Source: UBA5536 sp964592595 (GTDB lineage Bacteria; Bacteroidota; Bacteroidia; Bacteroidales; F082). From it: DNA of 64,000 bases. Below, one piece after another: positions 1 through 7,665 of this stretch. Position numbers and translations under genes: made by a program. Under the pieces are notes generated by a model. That model saw nothing but the letters and a program-made list of their open reading frames with translations, was not told the origin of the DNA and made no database searches. Position 1 is the stretch's first letter. Every line of letters begins with the position of its first letter. Location: contig CAZQFH010000003.1 in assembly GCA_964592595.1 (NCBI GenBank), positions 1-64,000 on the forward strand. Direction: 5' to 3'.

Positions 1-1388
1 ATCCAGTTGTTGAAGCTCCTGTAATCACTCAAAATGCTGTTAGCAGCCGCGATGTTGATCCATTCGTTGGAGCAAATGTTTATCGTGATGGCATGCTGAT
101 TGCAGAATTGGTTCAGGATACCTTCTATTTGGACATGGAAGTTGAGCCAGGTGCATACAACTACTGCGTAACCTATGTTTACGAAAGTGGTGCTGAATCA
201 TGTACCGAAGCTTGTGTAGAAGTCTCACTGCTCGAAAGCTGCGATGCCCCAGTGAATCTGGTTGTTGAAAACATTTCAACTGATCCCGGTCCACAACAAA
301 TCCAGCTCACCTGGAACGAAAATGTAAGTCAGGAATACCGTTATGATGATGGAACCAGACTTGCTCAATTGGGCTCTTCAGCAGGAACACTGAATACCGT
401 ATTAGGCAATAAACACGATGCAGCCGCAGAACTCACCGAAATGAGTTGGTTGCTGAGCGATGATCCTACTGGTGGTGGACCACACGCAACAATTCAAATC
501 TATGTATTTGGATTAGACGCTTCTGGCGTGCCAGATGGCAACAATGTGCTCTTTACGGAATCAGTAAGCAATACTGATGGCGTATGGAATATGTATGAGT
601 TCCCCACATCAATTGCGGCAGATGGCGGATTCTTCCTTGGCGTAGCCTATAATGGCTTTGTAGGCATCGGAACAGATGATGGTACAGGCGCACCTTACGA
701 TTTCGTGCCCAACACCCATTACTTTGTAGGCGATTATACAGCCGGAGGCTGGGAAACATGGGAAACCTACGACTTCAATGTCAATGCCATGATCAGAGCC
801 ATGGGCGTAGCAGGAGCAGTAAAATCGACAGCAGTAAATGCCGCTACAGTGCCTGCTAACGAAGCTCAAGCACAAACAGACATCACCTTTACAATGACCT
901 ATGCCGAAGCTCCAGTTAACACCGGAACCCCCGCATGGAACAGTCAAGCACAAAGCATCAGATCATTTGTTGGTTTCAACATCTACAAGAATGGTGAATT
1001 GATCGAAGCCCTGTGGCCCGATAACACCTACACCTACGAAGAAGCTGTTGCCGCAAACTTCTGTTATACTGTAACCGCCGAGTATGAATTCTGTGGAGAG
1101 TCAGAACCTTCCAATGAAGCTTGTATTGAAGTAATCACCGGATCAAGCGAACTCGGTGCTACTGAAGCCCGCATGTTCCCGAACCCGGCTACAGACATGG
1201 TAACCATTGAAGCTGCCGGTATGAACCGCATCACTGTAATCAATGCAGTAGGACAAGTTGTTTACGATGCAGAGATCGACAATGTAAGAACACAGTTCAA
1301 CGTTGCATCCTTCGAAGCAGGTGTTTATATGGTACGTATCAATACTGAAAGTGGTGTTGCTACCAAACGTTTGATGATTATACGTTAA
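1..1388 (+). CDS. T9SS-secreted multidomain protein, C-terminal part (5' end outside window)
   Basis: The reading frame is already open at base 3, so this is the tail of a larger exported protein; the first internal ATG (base 93) is not a believable start. Two similar beta-sandwich modules are visible, one near base 70-230 (GANVYRDGMLIAEL) and one near 960-1140 (VGFNIYKNGELIEAL), both fibronectin-III-like. Between them lies a Gly/Asp-rich stretch (about 330-800). The last 75 or so residues form a type A T9SS sorting domain: MFPNPATDMVTIE, then GVYMVRI and a basic end (KRLMIIR). Such domains route proteins through the outer membrane via PorV/PorU, usually to the cell surface. The enzymatic part, if any, lies upstream of the window, so the function cannot be stated. 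Confidence 0.85.
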   Translation, partial: PVVEAPVITQNAVSSRDVDPFVGANVYRDGMLIAELVQDTFYLDMEVEPGAYNYCVTYVYESGAESCTEACVEVSLLESCDAPVNLVVENISTDPGPQQIQLTWNENVSQEYRYDDGTRLAQLGSSAGTLNTVLGNKHDAAAELTEMSWLLSDDPTGGGPHATIQIYVFGLDASGVPDGNNVLFTESVSNTDGVWNMYEFPTSIAADGGFFLGVAYNGFVGIGTDDGTGAPYDFVPNTHYFVGDYTAGGWETWETYDFNVNAMIRAMGVAGAVKSTAVNAATVPANEAQAQTDITFTMTYAEAPVNTGTPAWNSQAQSIRSFVGFNIYKNGELIEALWPDNTYTYEEAVAANFCYTVTAEYEFCGESEPSNEACIEVITGSSELGATEARMFPNPATDMVTIEAAGMNRITVINAVGQVVYDAEIDNVRTQFNVASFEAGVYMVRINTESGVATKRLMIIR

Positions 1389-1427
1389 ACGTGGAATTAT
1401 AGGAATTAATTGAAATATTAATTCAAC

Positions 1428-1463
1428 AAAAAAGAGGCTTTCTGAAAAGAAGGCCTCTTTTTT
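1428..1463 (+). terminator. Rho-independent terminator of the T9SS cargo gene
   Basis: AAAAAAGAGGC pairs perfectly with GCCTCTTTTTT across a 14-nt loop, and the right arm runs into the T tract. It lies 40 bp after the stop codon and separates this gene from the ssb array. Confidence 0.85.
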
Positions 1464-1567
1464 GTTGTTGTAACAGACCAAAACTCATGCTGGTTAGTTT
1501 ACTATTTGATTTTTTTAATTTTTCTTTGTTTTTGTTTATCTTTTAAGACGCTTATTAACAACAATAT

Positions 1568-1597
1568 AAACGCTGACAAACGGTTACAAACGATTAT
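1568..1597 (+). repeat. Three 10-bp tandem repeats upstream of the ssb array
   Basis: AAACGCTGAC, AAACGGTTAC and AAACGATTAT follow one another with an exact 10-bp period, so AAACG recurs on the same face of the helix. The block ends 47 bp before the candidate -7 box of the first ssb gene, a good place for an activator or other cooperative binder. This rest of the 1389-1709 gap holds the terminator, this repeat and the promoter-like box; I see no gene in it. Confidence 0.55.
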
Positions 1598-1644
1598 ATC
1601 CGTATGTACTCGGTAATTATACGACTCTGCGGATCAGGCCGCTG

Positions 1645-1652
1645 TAATTTTG
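1645..1652 (+). promoter_or_regulatory. Candidate -7 box for the ssb array
   Basis: TAATTTTG fits the Bacteroidota -7 consensus TAnnTTTG and lies 57 bp before the first ssb ATG. No clear TTG -33 element is visible at 19-23 bp, which would suit an activator-dependent promoter using the phased repeat upstream. Confidence 0.45.
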
Positions 1653-1709
1653 CCTCATCGTTCATTCACAAACCTTAAAACTTTTTTATTAACTAAATAC
1701 TTTACTATC

Positions 1710-2051
1710 ATGACAACATTAAACAACACCGTGCAACTGATCGGCCGTGCAGGCATCGATCCAGAAATCAAGAGCTTTGACAAAGCGCGTAAAATGGCGC
1801 GTTTTTCAATTGCTACCAACAGCTATTATTATAATCAGAAAGGCGAGCGTGTGGAAGACACCCAATGGCATCAGGTAATTGCCTGGGGGAAGACAGCAGA
1901 AATAGTTGAAAAAATCGTCAAGAAAGGCAGGCAGCTTGCTGTTTCGGGTAAACTGAGCAATCGCAGCTGGGACGACAAGGAAGGCAACAAGCAATATGCC
2001 GTTGAGATTGTTTTGAACCAAATCCAGGCCTTTGGCAAGATTGCCAGTTGA
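1710..2051 (+). CDS. ssb: Single-stranded DNA-binding protein, short form, copy 1
   Basis: A 113-residue OB-fold SSB starting MTTLNNTVQLIGRAG. The ATG at 1710 is preferred over an in-frame upstream TTG because all four copies begin MT(T/S)L and the promoter-like box overlaps the earlier codon. Conserved core: RKMARFSIAT, TQWHQVIAWGK, KKGRQLAVSGKL, VEIVLN. E. coli SSB has 178 residues; here the whole flexible linker and the acidic DDDLPF-type tip, which recruits repair and replication proteins, are missing. It should bind ssDNA but not the usual SSB partners. First of four tandem paralogs; nearest to copies 3 and 4. Confidence 0.9.
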   Translation: MTTLNNTVQLIGRAGIDPEIKSFDKARKMARFSIATNSYYYNQKGERVEDTQWHQVIAWGKTAEIVEKIVKKGRQLAVSGKLSNRSWDDKEGNKQYAVEIVLNQIQAFGKIAS

Positions 2052-2088
2052 TTCGAAACAATCCCCGTTATTGAATTAGAAAATTATC

Positions 2089-2111
2089 CATTCATTAAAC
2101 ACTTGAAAATC
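2089..2111 (+). repeat. Conserved leader before ssb copy 2
   Basis: This 23-nt stretch, ending just before the ATG, differs at one position from the leader of copy 3 (2487-2509). A related AACACTTGGAAATC precedes copy 4. There is no Shine-Dalgarno sequence, so the A-rich leader itself may be the ribosome-loading signal, or it may simply be duplicated with the gene. Confidence 0.55.
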
Positions 2112-2441
2112 ATGACAACTTTAAACGACAGCGTAAAACTAACCGGTCGCGCCGGTAACAATCCAACGGTAAAAAATTTAGAAAACGCCCGAAAAATGGC
2201 ACGCTTTGCATTCGTAACTTATAGTGCTTCAACCAACGAAAAGGGCGAGCGTACATCGCAAACCCAATGGCATCAGGTAGTAGCCTGGGGCAAGCTGGCC
2301 GATGTGGTTCAGATGCAGGTAAAAAAAGGCAAGAAAGTCGCTATCAGCGGAAAGCTGAGCAGTTGGAACTGGGAAGACCATAAAGGCCAAAAGCGCACTA
2401 AAGTGGAAATCGTGCTGAATGAAATCCGCAGCGTAAGTTAG
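2112..2441 (+). CDS. ssb: Single-stranded DNA-binding protein, short form, copy 2 (divergent)
   Basis: A 109-residue SSB OB fold without a C-terminal acidic tail. It keeps RKMARF, TQWHQVVAWGK, KKGKKVAISGKL and KVEIVLNEI. It departs from the other three copies where they agree: KNLENA instead of KSFDKx, YSASTNEKGERTSQ instead of an SYYYxQKGERxED segment, and SSWNWEDHKGQKRT near the end. Those segments lie in or near ssDNA-contacting loops, so this copy may bind differently or form mixed tetramers. The ATG at 2112 is chosen over a TTG nine bases upstream. It lies 60 bp after copy 1. Confidence 0.9.
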   Translation: MTTLNDSVKLTGRAGNNPTVKNLENARKMARFAFVTYSASTNEKGERTSQTQWHQVVAWGKLADVVQMQVKKGKKVAISGKLSSWNWEDHKGQKRTKVEIVLNEIRSVS

Positions 2442-2486
2442 TTTCATCAAATTTCATAAAATCCATTATTGAATTTAACACTTATT

Positions 2487-2509
2487 CATTCATTAAATAC
2501 TTGAAAATC
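2487..2509 (+). repeat. Conserved leader before ssb copy 3
   Basis: Second copy of the 23-nt leader that precedes ssb copy 2, with one mismatch. A short TTATTGAATT element is also shared 20-40 bp further upstream in both gaps. Confidence 0.55.
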
Positions 2510-2851
2510 ATGACAACATTAAGCAACAACGTACAGTTAATCGGTCACGCCGGAAAAGATCCTGAAATTAAAACATTTGACAAAGACCGTAAAATGGCTC
2601 GTTTTTCAATGGCTACGAGTAGCTATTACTACAACCAAAAGGGCGAACGTATAGAAGACACTCAGTGGCATCAGCTGGTTGCCTGGGGGAAAACGGCAGA
2701 AGTGGTGGAAAAAATAGTCAGAAAAGGCAGTGAAATTGCCATAACCGGCAAGCTTACAAACCGCAGCTACGAGGACAAGGACGGTAACACCCGCTATTTT
2801 GTGGAGGTTGTATTGAATCAGATTCATACTTTCACTAAGGCAGCCAGCTGA
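2510..2851 (+). CDS. ssb: Single-stranded DNA-binding protein, short form, copy 3
   Basis: A 113-residue tail-less SSB OB fold (MTTLSNNVQLIGHAG, RKMARFSMAT, TQWHQLVAWGK, ITGKLTNRSYED, VEVVLNQI). It ends KAAS, like copy 1 (KIAS), with no acidic tip. Closest to copies 1 and 4. The start follows the shared 23-nt leader; a TTG nine bases upstream is less likely. Probably co-transcribed with its neighbours. Confidence 0.9.
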   Translation: MTTLSNNVQLIGHAGKDPEIKTFDKDRKMARFSMATSSYYYNQKGERIEDTQWHQLVAWGKTAEVVEKIVRKGSEIAITGKLTNRSYEDKDGNTRYFVEVVLNQIHTFTKAAS

Positions 2852-2906
2852 TTACAATTAGTACAATTAAACATGCATTATATTAATCAATAAACACTTG
2901 GAAATC

Positions 2907-3233
2907 ATGACATCATTAAATAACTTCGTACAACTTATCGGCCGCGCAGGCATGGATCCGGAAATCAAATCATTTGACAAAGAGCGCAAAATGGCTCGCT
3001 TTTCCATTGCAACAAACAGCTATTACTATGATCAAAAAGGCGAACGGGTAGAAGATACCCAATGGCATCAGCTTGTAGCCTGGGGAAAATCTGCTGAGCT
3101 AGTTGAAAAGCTTGTTAAAAAAGGCAAAGAACTTGCTGTTTCGGGTAAGCTGACCAATCGCAGCTGGGAAGACAAAGATGGTAACAAACGCTATCAGGTT
3201 GAGGTAGTAGTAAACGAAATTATGGCTTTCTGA
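2907..3233 (+). CDS. ssb: Single-stranded DNA-binding protein, short form, copy 4
   Basis: A 108-residue SSB that ends directly after the last OB-fold strand (VEVVVNEIMAF). Its first 60 residues are nearly the same as copy 1 (VQLIGRAGxDPEIKSFDK, SIATNSYYY). No acidic C-terminal tip. It is the last gene of the array and is followed 17 bp later by a strong terminator, so the four ssb genes probably form one transcription unit. Confidence 0.9.
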   Translation: MTSLNNFVQLIGRAGMDPEIKSFDKERKMARFSIATNSYYYDQKGERVEDTQWHQLVAWGKSAELVEKLVKKGKELAVSGKLTNRSWEDKDGNKRYQVEVVVNEIMAF

Positions 3234-3250
3234 ATCCGGACAGGAATAAA

Positions 3251-3287
3251 AAAAGCGGCTGGCAAATAATTTTGCCAGCCGCTTTTA
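3251..3287. terminator. Bidirectional terminator after the ssb array
   Basis: A 16-bp perfect stem (AAAAGCGGCTGGCAAA with its complement) and a 4-nt loop TAAT, with A and T runs on the two outer sides. It serves the ssb array on the plus strand and the convergent lipoprotein gene on the minus strand. Confidence 0.9.
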
Positions 3288-3303
3288 TTTTAAATCATTA
3301 AAA

Positions 3304-3840
3304 TTAATCAAGAGGGTTAGCCGTTACGCTTGTTTTAATTTCAATTTGAAGCGTAAACTGAACATCGTCTTCACTTATCGTTCCGTTTATGGCAGTTGTA
3401 AAAGCATTTTGTGCATTTAAAATTGCTTGAACATTATCCCATTGACCGCTTTCGTTGCCCAATGTAAGCACGGTTCCTACAGCTAATGTTTCATTGCTAT
3501 AATTCCACTTTGCAGGTGTCATGCTGCCTGATGTAACAGAAATCTCAGCATTTTCCATAACTACAGTTTTATTGATGGCCAGAATTGTAGCTTTTGCTTC
3601 TTTTATTTCAATTTCTTTGATTTTACTTCCATATTCAGCAAAATCAGTATTTGATTGTGGATCAATAGTAGCTTCGGCACTAAAAGTCGCGCTTTTTGTC
3701 CCTGTTGGCACATCGATATTTAAATCGCTTTTAAAGTTGGCATCGAATTTTACATCAAGCAAATCTTTTGCTTTTTCACATCCAGGGCCGAACATAGCAA
3801 CTACAGCCAGCAACAGCAAGAGTTTGGTAATTGTTTTCAT
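3304..3840 (-). CDS. Small putative lipoprotein, unknown function
   Basis: A 178-residue exported protein. The N-terminus MKTITKLLLLLAVVAMFGPGC is a signal peptide ending in a loose lipobox (FGPGC), so Cys21 is probably lipidated. The mature part is rich in Thr, Ser, Asp and Ala with alternating polar and hydrophobic residues, as in a beta-sandwich. No catalytic motif is visible. It stands alone between the terminator and trkH. The 98-bp gap on its 5' side is extremely A/T-rich with long A and T runs (about 3890-3935) and may hold both the trkH terminator and this gene's promoter. I do not recognise a named family. Confidence 0.75.
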   Translation of the reverse strand: MKTITKLLLLLAVVAMFGPGCEKAKDLLDVKFDANFKSDLNIDVPTGTKSATFSAEATIDPQSNTDFAEYGSKIKEIEIKEAKATILAINKTVVMENAEISVTSGSMTPAKWNYSNETLAVGTVLTLGNESGQWDNVQAILNAQNAFTTAINGTISEDDVQFTLQIEIKTSVTANPLD

Positions 3841-3938
3841 AAAAAGAATGATTTTTTGGTGTTGTAATAATTTTACAAAAATGCACTTTTTTTTTCAAAA
3901 AAAAATTTTTTTGAAAATGTTTAACATTTAAAAAAATA

Positions 3939-5402
3939 TCAACGCTTCCAAAACTGTGGCGAAAAAAGGATTAAAACAGTAAAAATTTCCAAACGCCCCA
4001 TCAGCATCATAAAAGCAAGCAACCACTTTGCGCCTAACGGCATAAAGGCATAATTATCTACAGGCCCCACATTTCCAATTCCCGGTCCAATATTACCCAA
4101 ACTGGCTATGGAGGCTCCAACAGCCGTTTGAAAATCGAGTCCCAATGCCGAAAGGGCAATCATGCCCATCGAAAAGATCAGCACATACATCAGAAAGAAT
4201 GCCATCACCTTGTAAATGGTATCTTGCGACACAGATTTTTTATTGAAACGTACAGGCAAAACTGCATTAGGATGAATAGCTCTTTTAAGTTCCATCCATG
4301 AATTTTTTATTAAGAGCATTTGTCTGATAATTTTCATGCCACCTCCTGTAGAACCTGCTGATCCGCCGATAAACATCAGCATAAAAATCAACATCCAGAG
4401 GATTGCAGGCCACATCAGGTAGTTGGCTGTTGCAAATCCTGTTGTTGTTAAAATGGAGGTAACAGTAAACAAAGCATCACGAAAAGCAGTTTCCGGATGG
4501 GTATTGCCCACGATAAGCAATCCGATGGTAATAATAAAAGTAATTATTCCAATGATGGCAATGTATCCACGGTATTCTTCATCTTTAAAAACACGTGCGA
4601 TTTTTCCGTGCAGGGCAAAATAATGAAGCGTAAAATTAGTGCCTGCCAGTATCATAAATATGATTATAACGTACTGACTGTAAGGCGAAAACGCTGCAAT
4701 ACTTGCATTACGTGTCGAAAAACCGCCTGTTGCCATAGTGGCATAAGCATGGTTGATGGCATCAAAAAAGTCCATCTCACCTGCCCACAGTAAAAGGGTT
4801 TGTAAAACAGTGAGTAACACATAAATCCCCCATAGCCGTTTTGCTGTTGCTGTTATTCTGGGGTGGAGTTTGTCGTAAGTGATGCCCGGCATTTCGGCCA
4901 TAAAAAGCTGCATGCCGCCAATTCCTAAAATGGGTAAAATGGCTACTGTAAACACGATAATACCCATTCCCCCCAGCCAGTGTGTAAGACTGCGCCAGTA
5001 AAGCAAATCTTTGGGCATGGCCTCAATATCCGTAAGAATGGTAGCACCTGTTGTAGTAAAACCCGATATCGTTTCAAAAAAAGCATCCGAAAAACTTGGT
5101 ATTGTTCCACTGATGTAATAAGGTAGCGCACCAAAAAGGGAGATGAGCAACCAGGTGAATGTTACAATGATAAAACCTTCGCGCTTGCCGATATTTTTAG
5201 AAGATTTTTTGTTAAGCAAAAACATTAGCCCGCCAATCACAATGGTAATGAGTCCTGAAATTGGAATGGCATAGCATTCCAAACCGCAATACTGAAAGGT
5301 AAAAGGCAGGGCAGTAAACATGAACACCCCTTCTACAATAAGCAAAAAGCCAATTATTCTGATGATCAGCCCGAAATTGATCTTACGCATAAAGCTTTTC
5401 AT
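3939..5402 (-). CDS. trkH: Trk/Ktr potassium uptake channel subunit TrkH
   Basis: A 487-residue polytopic membrane protein, close to the 483 residues of E. coli TrkH. Four pore-loop repeats are visible through their filter-like segments (ISGFTTTGATIL, YATMATGGFSTRN, VTSILTTTGFATAN, ASLGNIGPGIGNVGP). The third helix-pore region has GGSAGSTGGGMKI, characteristic of TrkH. It forms a K+-translocating pore in the inner membrane gated by the cytosolic TrkA ring. It lies 9 bp downstream of trkA in the same direction, so the two are co-expressed. Confidence 0.95.
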   Translation of the reverse strand: MKSFMRKINFGLIIRIIGFLLIVEGVFMFTALPFTFQYCGLECYAIPISGLITIVIGGLMFLLNKKSSKNIGKREGFIIVTFTWLLISLFGALPYYISGTIPSFSDAFFETISGFTTTGATILTDIEAMPKDLLYWRSLTHWLGGMGIIVFTVAILPILGIGGMQLFMAEMPGITYDKLHPRITATAKRLWGIYVLLTVLQTLLLWAGEMDFFDAINHAYATMATGGFSTRNASIAAFSPYSQYVIIIFMILAGTNFTLHYFALHGKIARVFKDEEYRGYIAIIGIITFIITIGLLIVGNTHPETAFRDALFTVTSILTTTGFATANYLMWPAILWMLIFMLMFIGGSAGSTGGGMKIIRQMLLIKNSWMELKRAIHPNAVLPVRFNKKSVSQDTIYKVMAFFLMYVLIFSMGMIALSALGLDFQTAVGASIASLGNIGPGIGNVGPVDNYAFMPLGAKWLLAFMMLMGRLEIFTVLILFSPQFWKR

Positions 5403-5411
5403 AGCAGTGTT

Positions 5412-6752
5412 TTAATGAAAGAGCTTTTCGATTTTATGAATGGCATGGGGCAGCGCAAATACCACAACTTTGTCGTTTTCTTCAATCTGAAAATCACCCA
5501 TGGCAATAAAGCTTTCTTCGCCACGCACTATGCCACCAATAATAGCGCCATCGGGGATGTTGAGTTTGCGAATAGGTTTGCGTGTTACGGCAGATCCTGG
5601 CCGGGCAATCAGCTCCATGGCATCGGCGTCAATACCACTCAGGCATTTTAGCGAGGTTACTTCGGCGCCCATGGTGTAACGCACCATATAGCTGGCAGCA
5701 ATTAGTTTTTTGTTGATAATAGTATCAATACCAATGTTTTGAGAGATGTCGATATAATCAATATTTTCAACCAGGGCGATGGTTTTTTTAACGCCATAAG
5801 CACGTGCCTGCAAACAGGTTAAAATATTTGTTTCGGTGTTATCTGTTACGGCAATAAAAGCATCAATGCTGCGAACATCTTCATCTTCGAGCAGTTGAAG
5901 GTTGCGGGCATCTCCATTTACCACGAGTGTATCTTCAAGATAGTCGGTTAAAAATATACAGCGCTCTTTATCTTTTTCAATCAATTTGATGTTCATATCC
6001 TTTTCGAGGCGTTTGGCGGTCATTCGACCAACGCGTCCACCTCCTACAACCATTACATTGTGAATGTCGTGGTGCACTTTTCCGCCCATACGAAGCAGGT
6101 TGTCTATTGCCTCAGGTTTGGTGATGACATACGAAAGATCGTTTTCTTCAAAAACGTCCTCACCATGCGGGATAAAAGTTTCGCGGTTGCGGTGTACGGC
6201 GATGGCACGAAAATCAAGGTGTTTGTATTCGTTGGCTATTTCATTGAGTGTTTTATGCAAAACAGGTGCTCCGTGTTCCAGTTTGATCATGAAAAGCTGT
6301 AGCTTACCATCCGAAAAATCAAATACTTCGGTGGCAGCAGTTTGTTTGAGCAAGGTAATGATTTCCTGGGCAGCAATATCTTCGGGCGATACCAGTCCGT
6401 CGATACCAAGTTCCTGGTATATTTTCCAGCTCTCTGCGCTTAGGTTTTCCATGGTGTTTACGCGGGCAATCACTTTTTGTGCACCTAATTTCTTGGCCAG
6501 AATGGCAGTCATCAGGTTAATATGCTCATCATGTACAACCGAAATCACCAAATCGGCCTTGCGCACATTGGCGCGCTGCAAAACACCTATGGAAGTTGAA
6601 TCGCCCGTGATGGTCATCAGGTCGGTATGCGACTCAATCATTTTGAGTAAGTCTTCGTGCGGGTCAACAATGGTGATGTTGTGGTTACTGTTTACGAGCG
6701 CTTCCGCCAAATGCAAACCTACTTCTCCATCACCGGCTATCACAATATTCAT
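5412..6752 (-). CDS. trkA: Trk system potassium uptake protein TrkA
   Basis: A 446-residue cytosolic regulator made of two RCK units. Residues 1-225 have a Rossmann nucleotide-binding motif (GDGEVGLHLAEAL) plus an RCK-C domain; the second half repeats the plan (VGGGRVGRMTAKRLE plus an RCK-C ending near FALPHAIHKIEKLFH). The protein binds NAD(H) and ATP/ADP and gates TrkH, encoded directly downstream. Length matches the usual 450-460 residues. A -7 box about 20 bp upstream supports the start. Confidence 0.95.
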   Translation of the reverse strand: MNIVIAGDGEVGLHLAEALVNSNHNITIVDPHEDLLKMIESHTDLMTITGDSTSIGVLQRANVRKADLVISVVHDEHINLMTAILAKKLGAQKVIARVNTMENLSAESWKIYQELGIDGLVSPEDIAAQEIITLLKQTAATEVFDFSDGKLQLFMIKLEHGAPVLHKTLNEIANEYKHLDFRAIAVHRNRETFIPHGEDVFEENDLSYVITKPEAIDNLLRMGGKVHHDIHNVMVVGGGRVGRMTAKRLEKDMNIKLIEKDKERCIFLTDYLEDTLVVNGDARNLQLLEDEDVRSIDAFIAVTDNTETNILTCLQARAYGVKKTIALVENIDYIDISQNIGIDTIINKKLIAASYMVRYTMGAEVTSLKCLSGIDADAMELIARPGSAVTRKPIRKLNIPDGAIIGGIVRGEESFIAMGDFQIEENDKVVVFALPHAIHKIEKLFH

Positions 6753-6771
6753 TTCATATTATTTTGAGTGG

Positions 6772-6804
6772 CAAAAATATCACTTTAGAGCTTTCAATTT
6801 CAAA
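6772..6804 (-). promoter_or_regulatory. Candidate promoter of trkA-trkH
   Basis: On the minus strand TATTTTTG (6779-6772) matches the TAnnTTTG -7 box and TTTG (6804-6801) sits 21 bp upstream as a -33 element. Transcription would start about 10 bases before the trkA ATG. Confidence 0.55.
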
Positions 6805-6870
6805 TAATTACTAAAACTGATTTAGTTAGCAAAAAGTAGATCTGAGTTATTCGTGCATCGAGATATTTCG

Positions 6871-7665
6871 TTATTCCTTGATATCAAAGGCATCCCAGTC
6901 GAGCCCGACATTAAATTTTTCTCTGAAACGGATCAAATGCTCCATTTTTAGTTTTTTAACAACTACCCCTTCTTTTTCTGCAATCGCTTGCGCAAGTATT
7001 TGTCCTTTAAAATCAAGCAGTCTCGAATCACCCCGATAAGCGACACCCTGCGGATCGCTACCGATACGGTTTACGCCCAGCACATATGCCAGGTTTTCGA
7101 TAGCACGCGCCGTGAGCATTTGTTGCCAGGGCTTGGCCCGCACGGCAGGCCAGTTGGCTACATAAAGCATCAGGTCATAAGCAAAAGTGTCATCCTTTAG
7201 GGTGTTTTTGCTCCAGACAGGGAAGCGTAAATCATAGCAAACCAGTGGTTTAATCTTCCATCCTTTAAGTTCTACAAAAAGTTGTTCTTTTCCGGGAAGT
7301 ATGTGTTTATGTTCTCCGCCCAGGCGAAATACATGCCTTTTGGCATAGGTTTCGTAGCTGCCATCCGGACGCATCCAAATGAGGGTATTCTGAAATCCCG
7401 CATCAGCTTCAAGCAAAATGCTGCCGGTTATTACAGTGTTTTTATTTTTTGCTGTTTGCTGCATCCATTGCATCGTTTCGCCTGCTATAGGTTCGGCCCA
7501 AAGTTTCGGGTCAACCGGAAAACCAGTTGTAAAGGTTTCGGGCAGGACAATCAAGTCGGTTTGTTGATCGATTTGATTGATCAACTTCTGAAAATGAGCA
7601 CGATTGGCAGATGGGTTTTCCCAATGCAGATCAGCCTGAATGAATGCTAATGTTAAATCTTGCAT
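6871..7665 (-). CDS. yafV: Omega-amidase, nitrilase superfamily (YafV-like)
   Basis: A 264-residue carbon-nitrogen hydrolase with the Glu-Lys-Cys triad: E43 (VLPETFTTGF), K109 (YAKRHVFRLGGEH) and C143 (PLVCYDLRFPVW). YafV-type enzymes deaminate the alpha-keto acid amides left when glutamine donates its amino group, such as 2-oxoglutaramate. The partner transaminase is encoded immediately upstream with a 13-bp overlap, the arrangement expected for a methionine-salvage pair in which 2-oxo-4-methylthiobutyrate is reaminated at the expense of glutamine and omega-amidase pulls the reaction forward. Length matches the family (about 255). Confidence 0.88.
   Translation of the reverse strand: MQDLTLAFIQADLHWENPSANRAHFQKLINQIDQQTDLIVLPETFTTGFPVDPKLWAEPIAGETMQWMQQTAKNKNTVITGSILLEADAGFQNTLIWMRPDGSYETYAKRHVFRLGGEHKHILPGKEQLFVELKGWKIKPLVCYDLRFPVWSKNTLKDDTFAYDLMLYVANWPAVRAKPWQQMLTARAIENLAYVLGVNRIGSDPQGVAYRGDSRLLDFKGQILAQAIAEKEGVVVKKLKMEHLIRFREKFNVGLDWDAFDIKE

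Noticed and set aside
1710..3233. Phage or plasmid origin for the ssb array
   Set aside because: No phage structural, replication or conjugation genes flank the array; flanks are ordinary chromosomal genes with their own terminators, so this could not be supported.
3889..3935. Long A/T runs as a structured element between trkH and the lipoprotein gene
   Set aside because: Low-complexity sequence gives many chance inverted repeats; no specific stem stands out enough to call.
6064..6807. 247-codon open frame on the plus strand opposite trkA
   Set aside because: It lies antisense to a clear TrkA with full domains; its Ser/Cys-rich composition is what antisense frames of this codon usage give, and no family motif is present.
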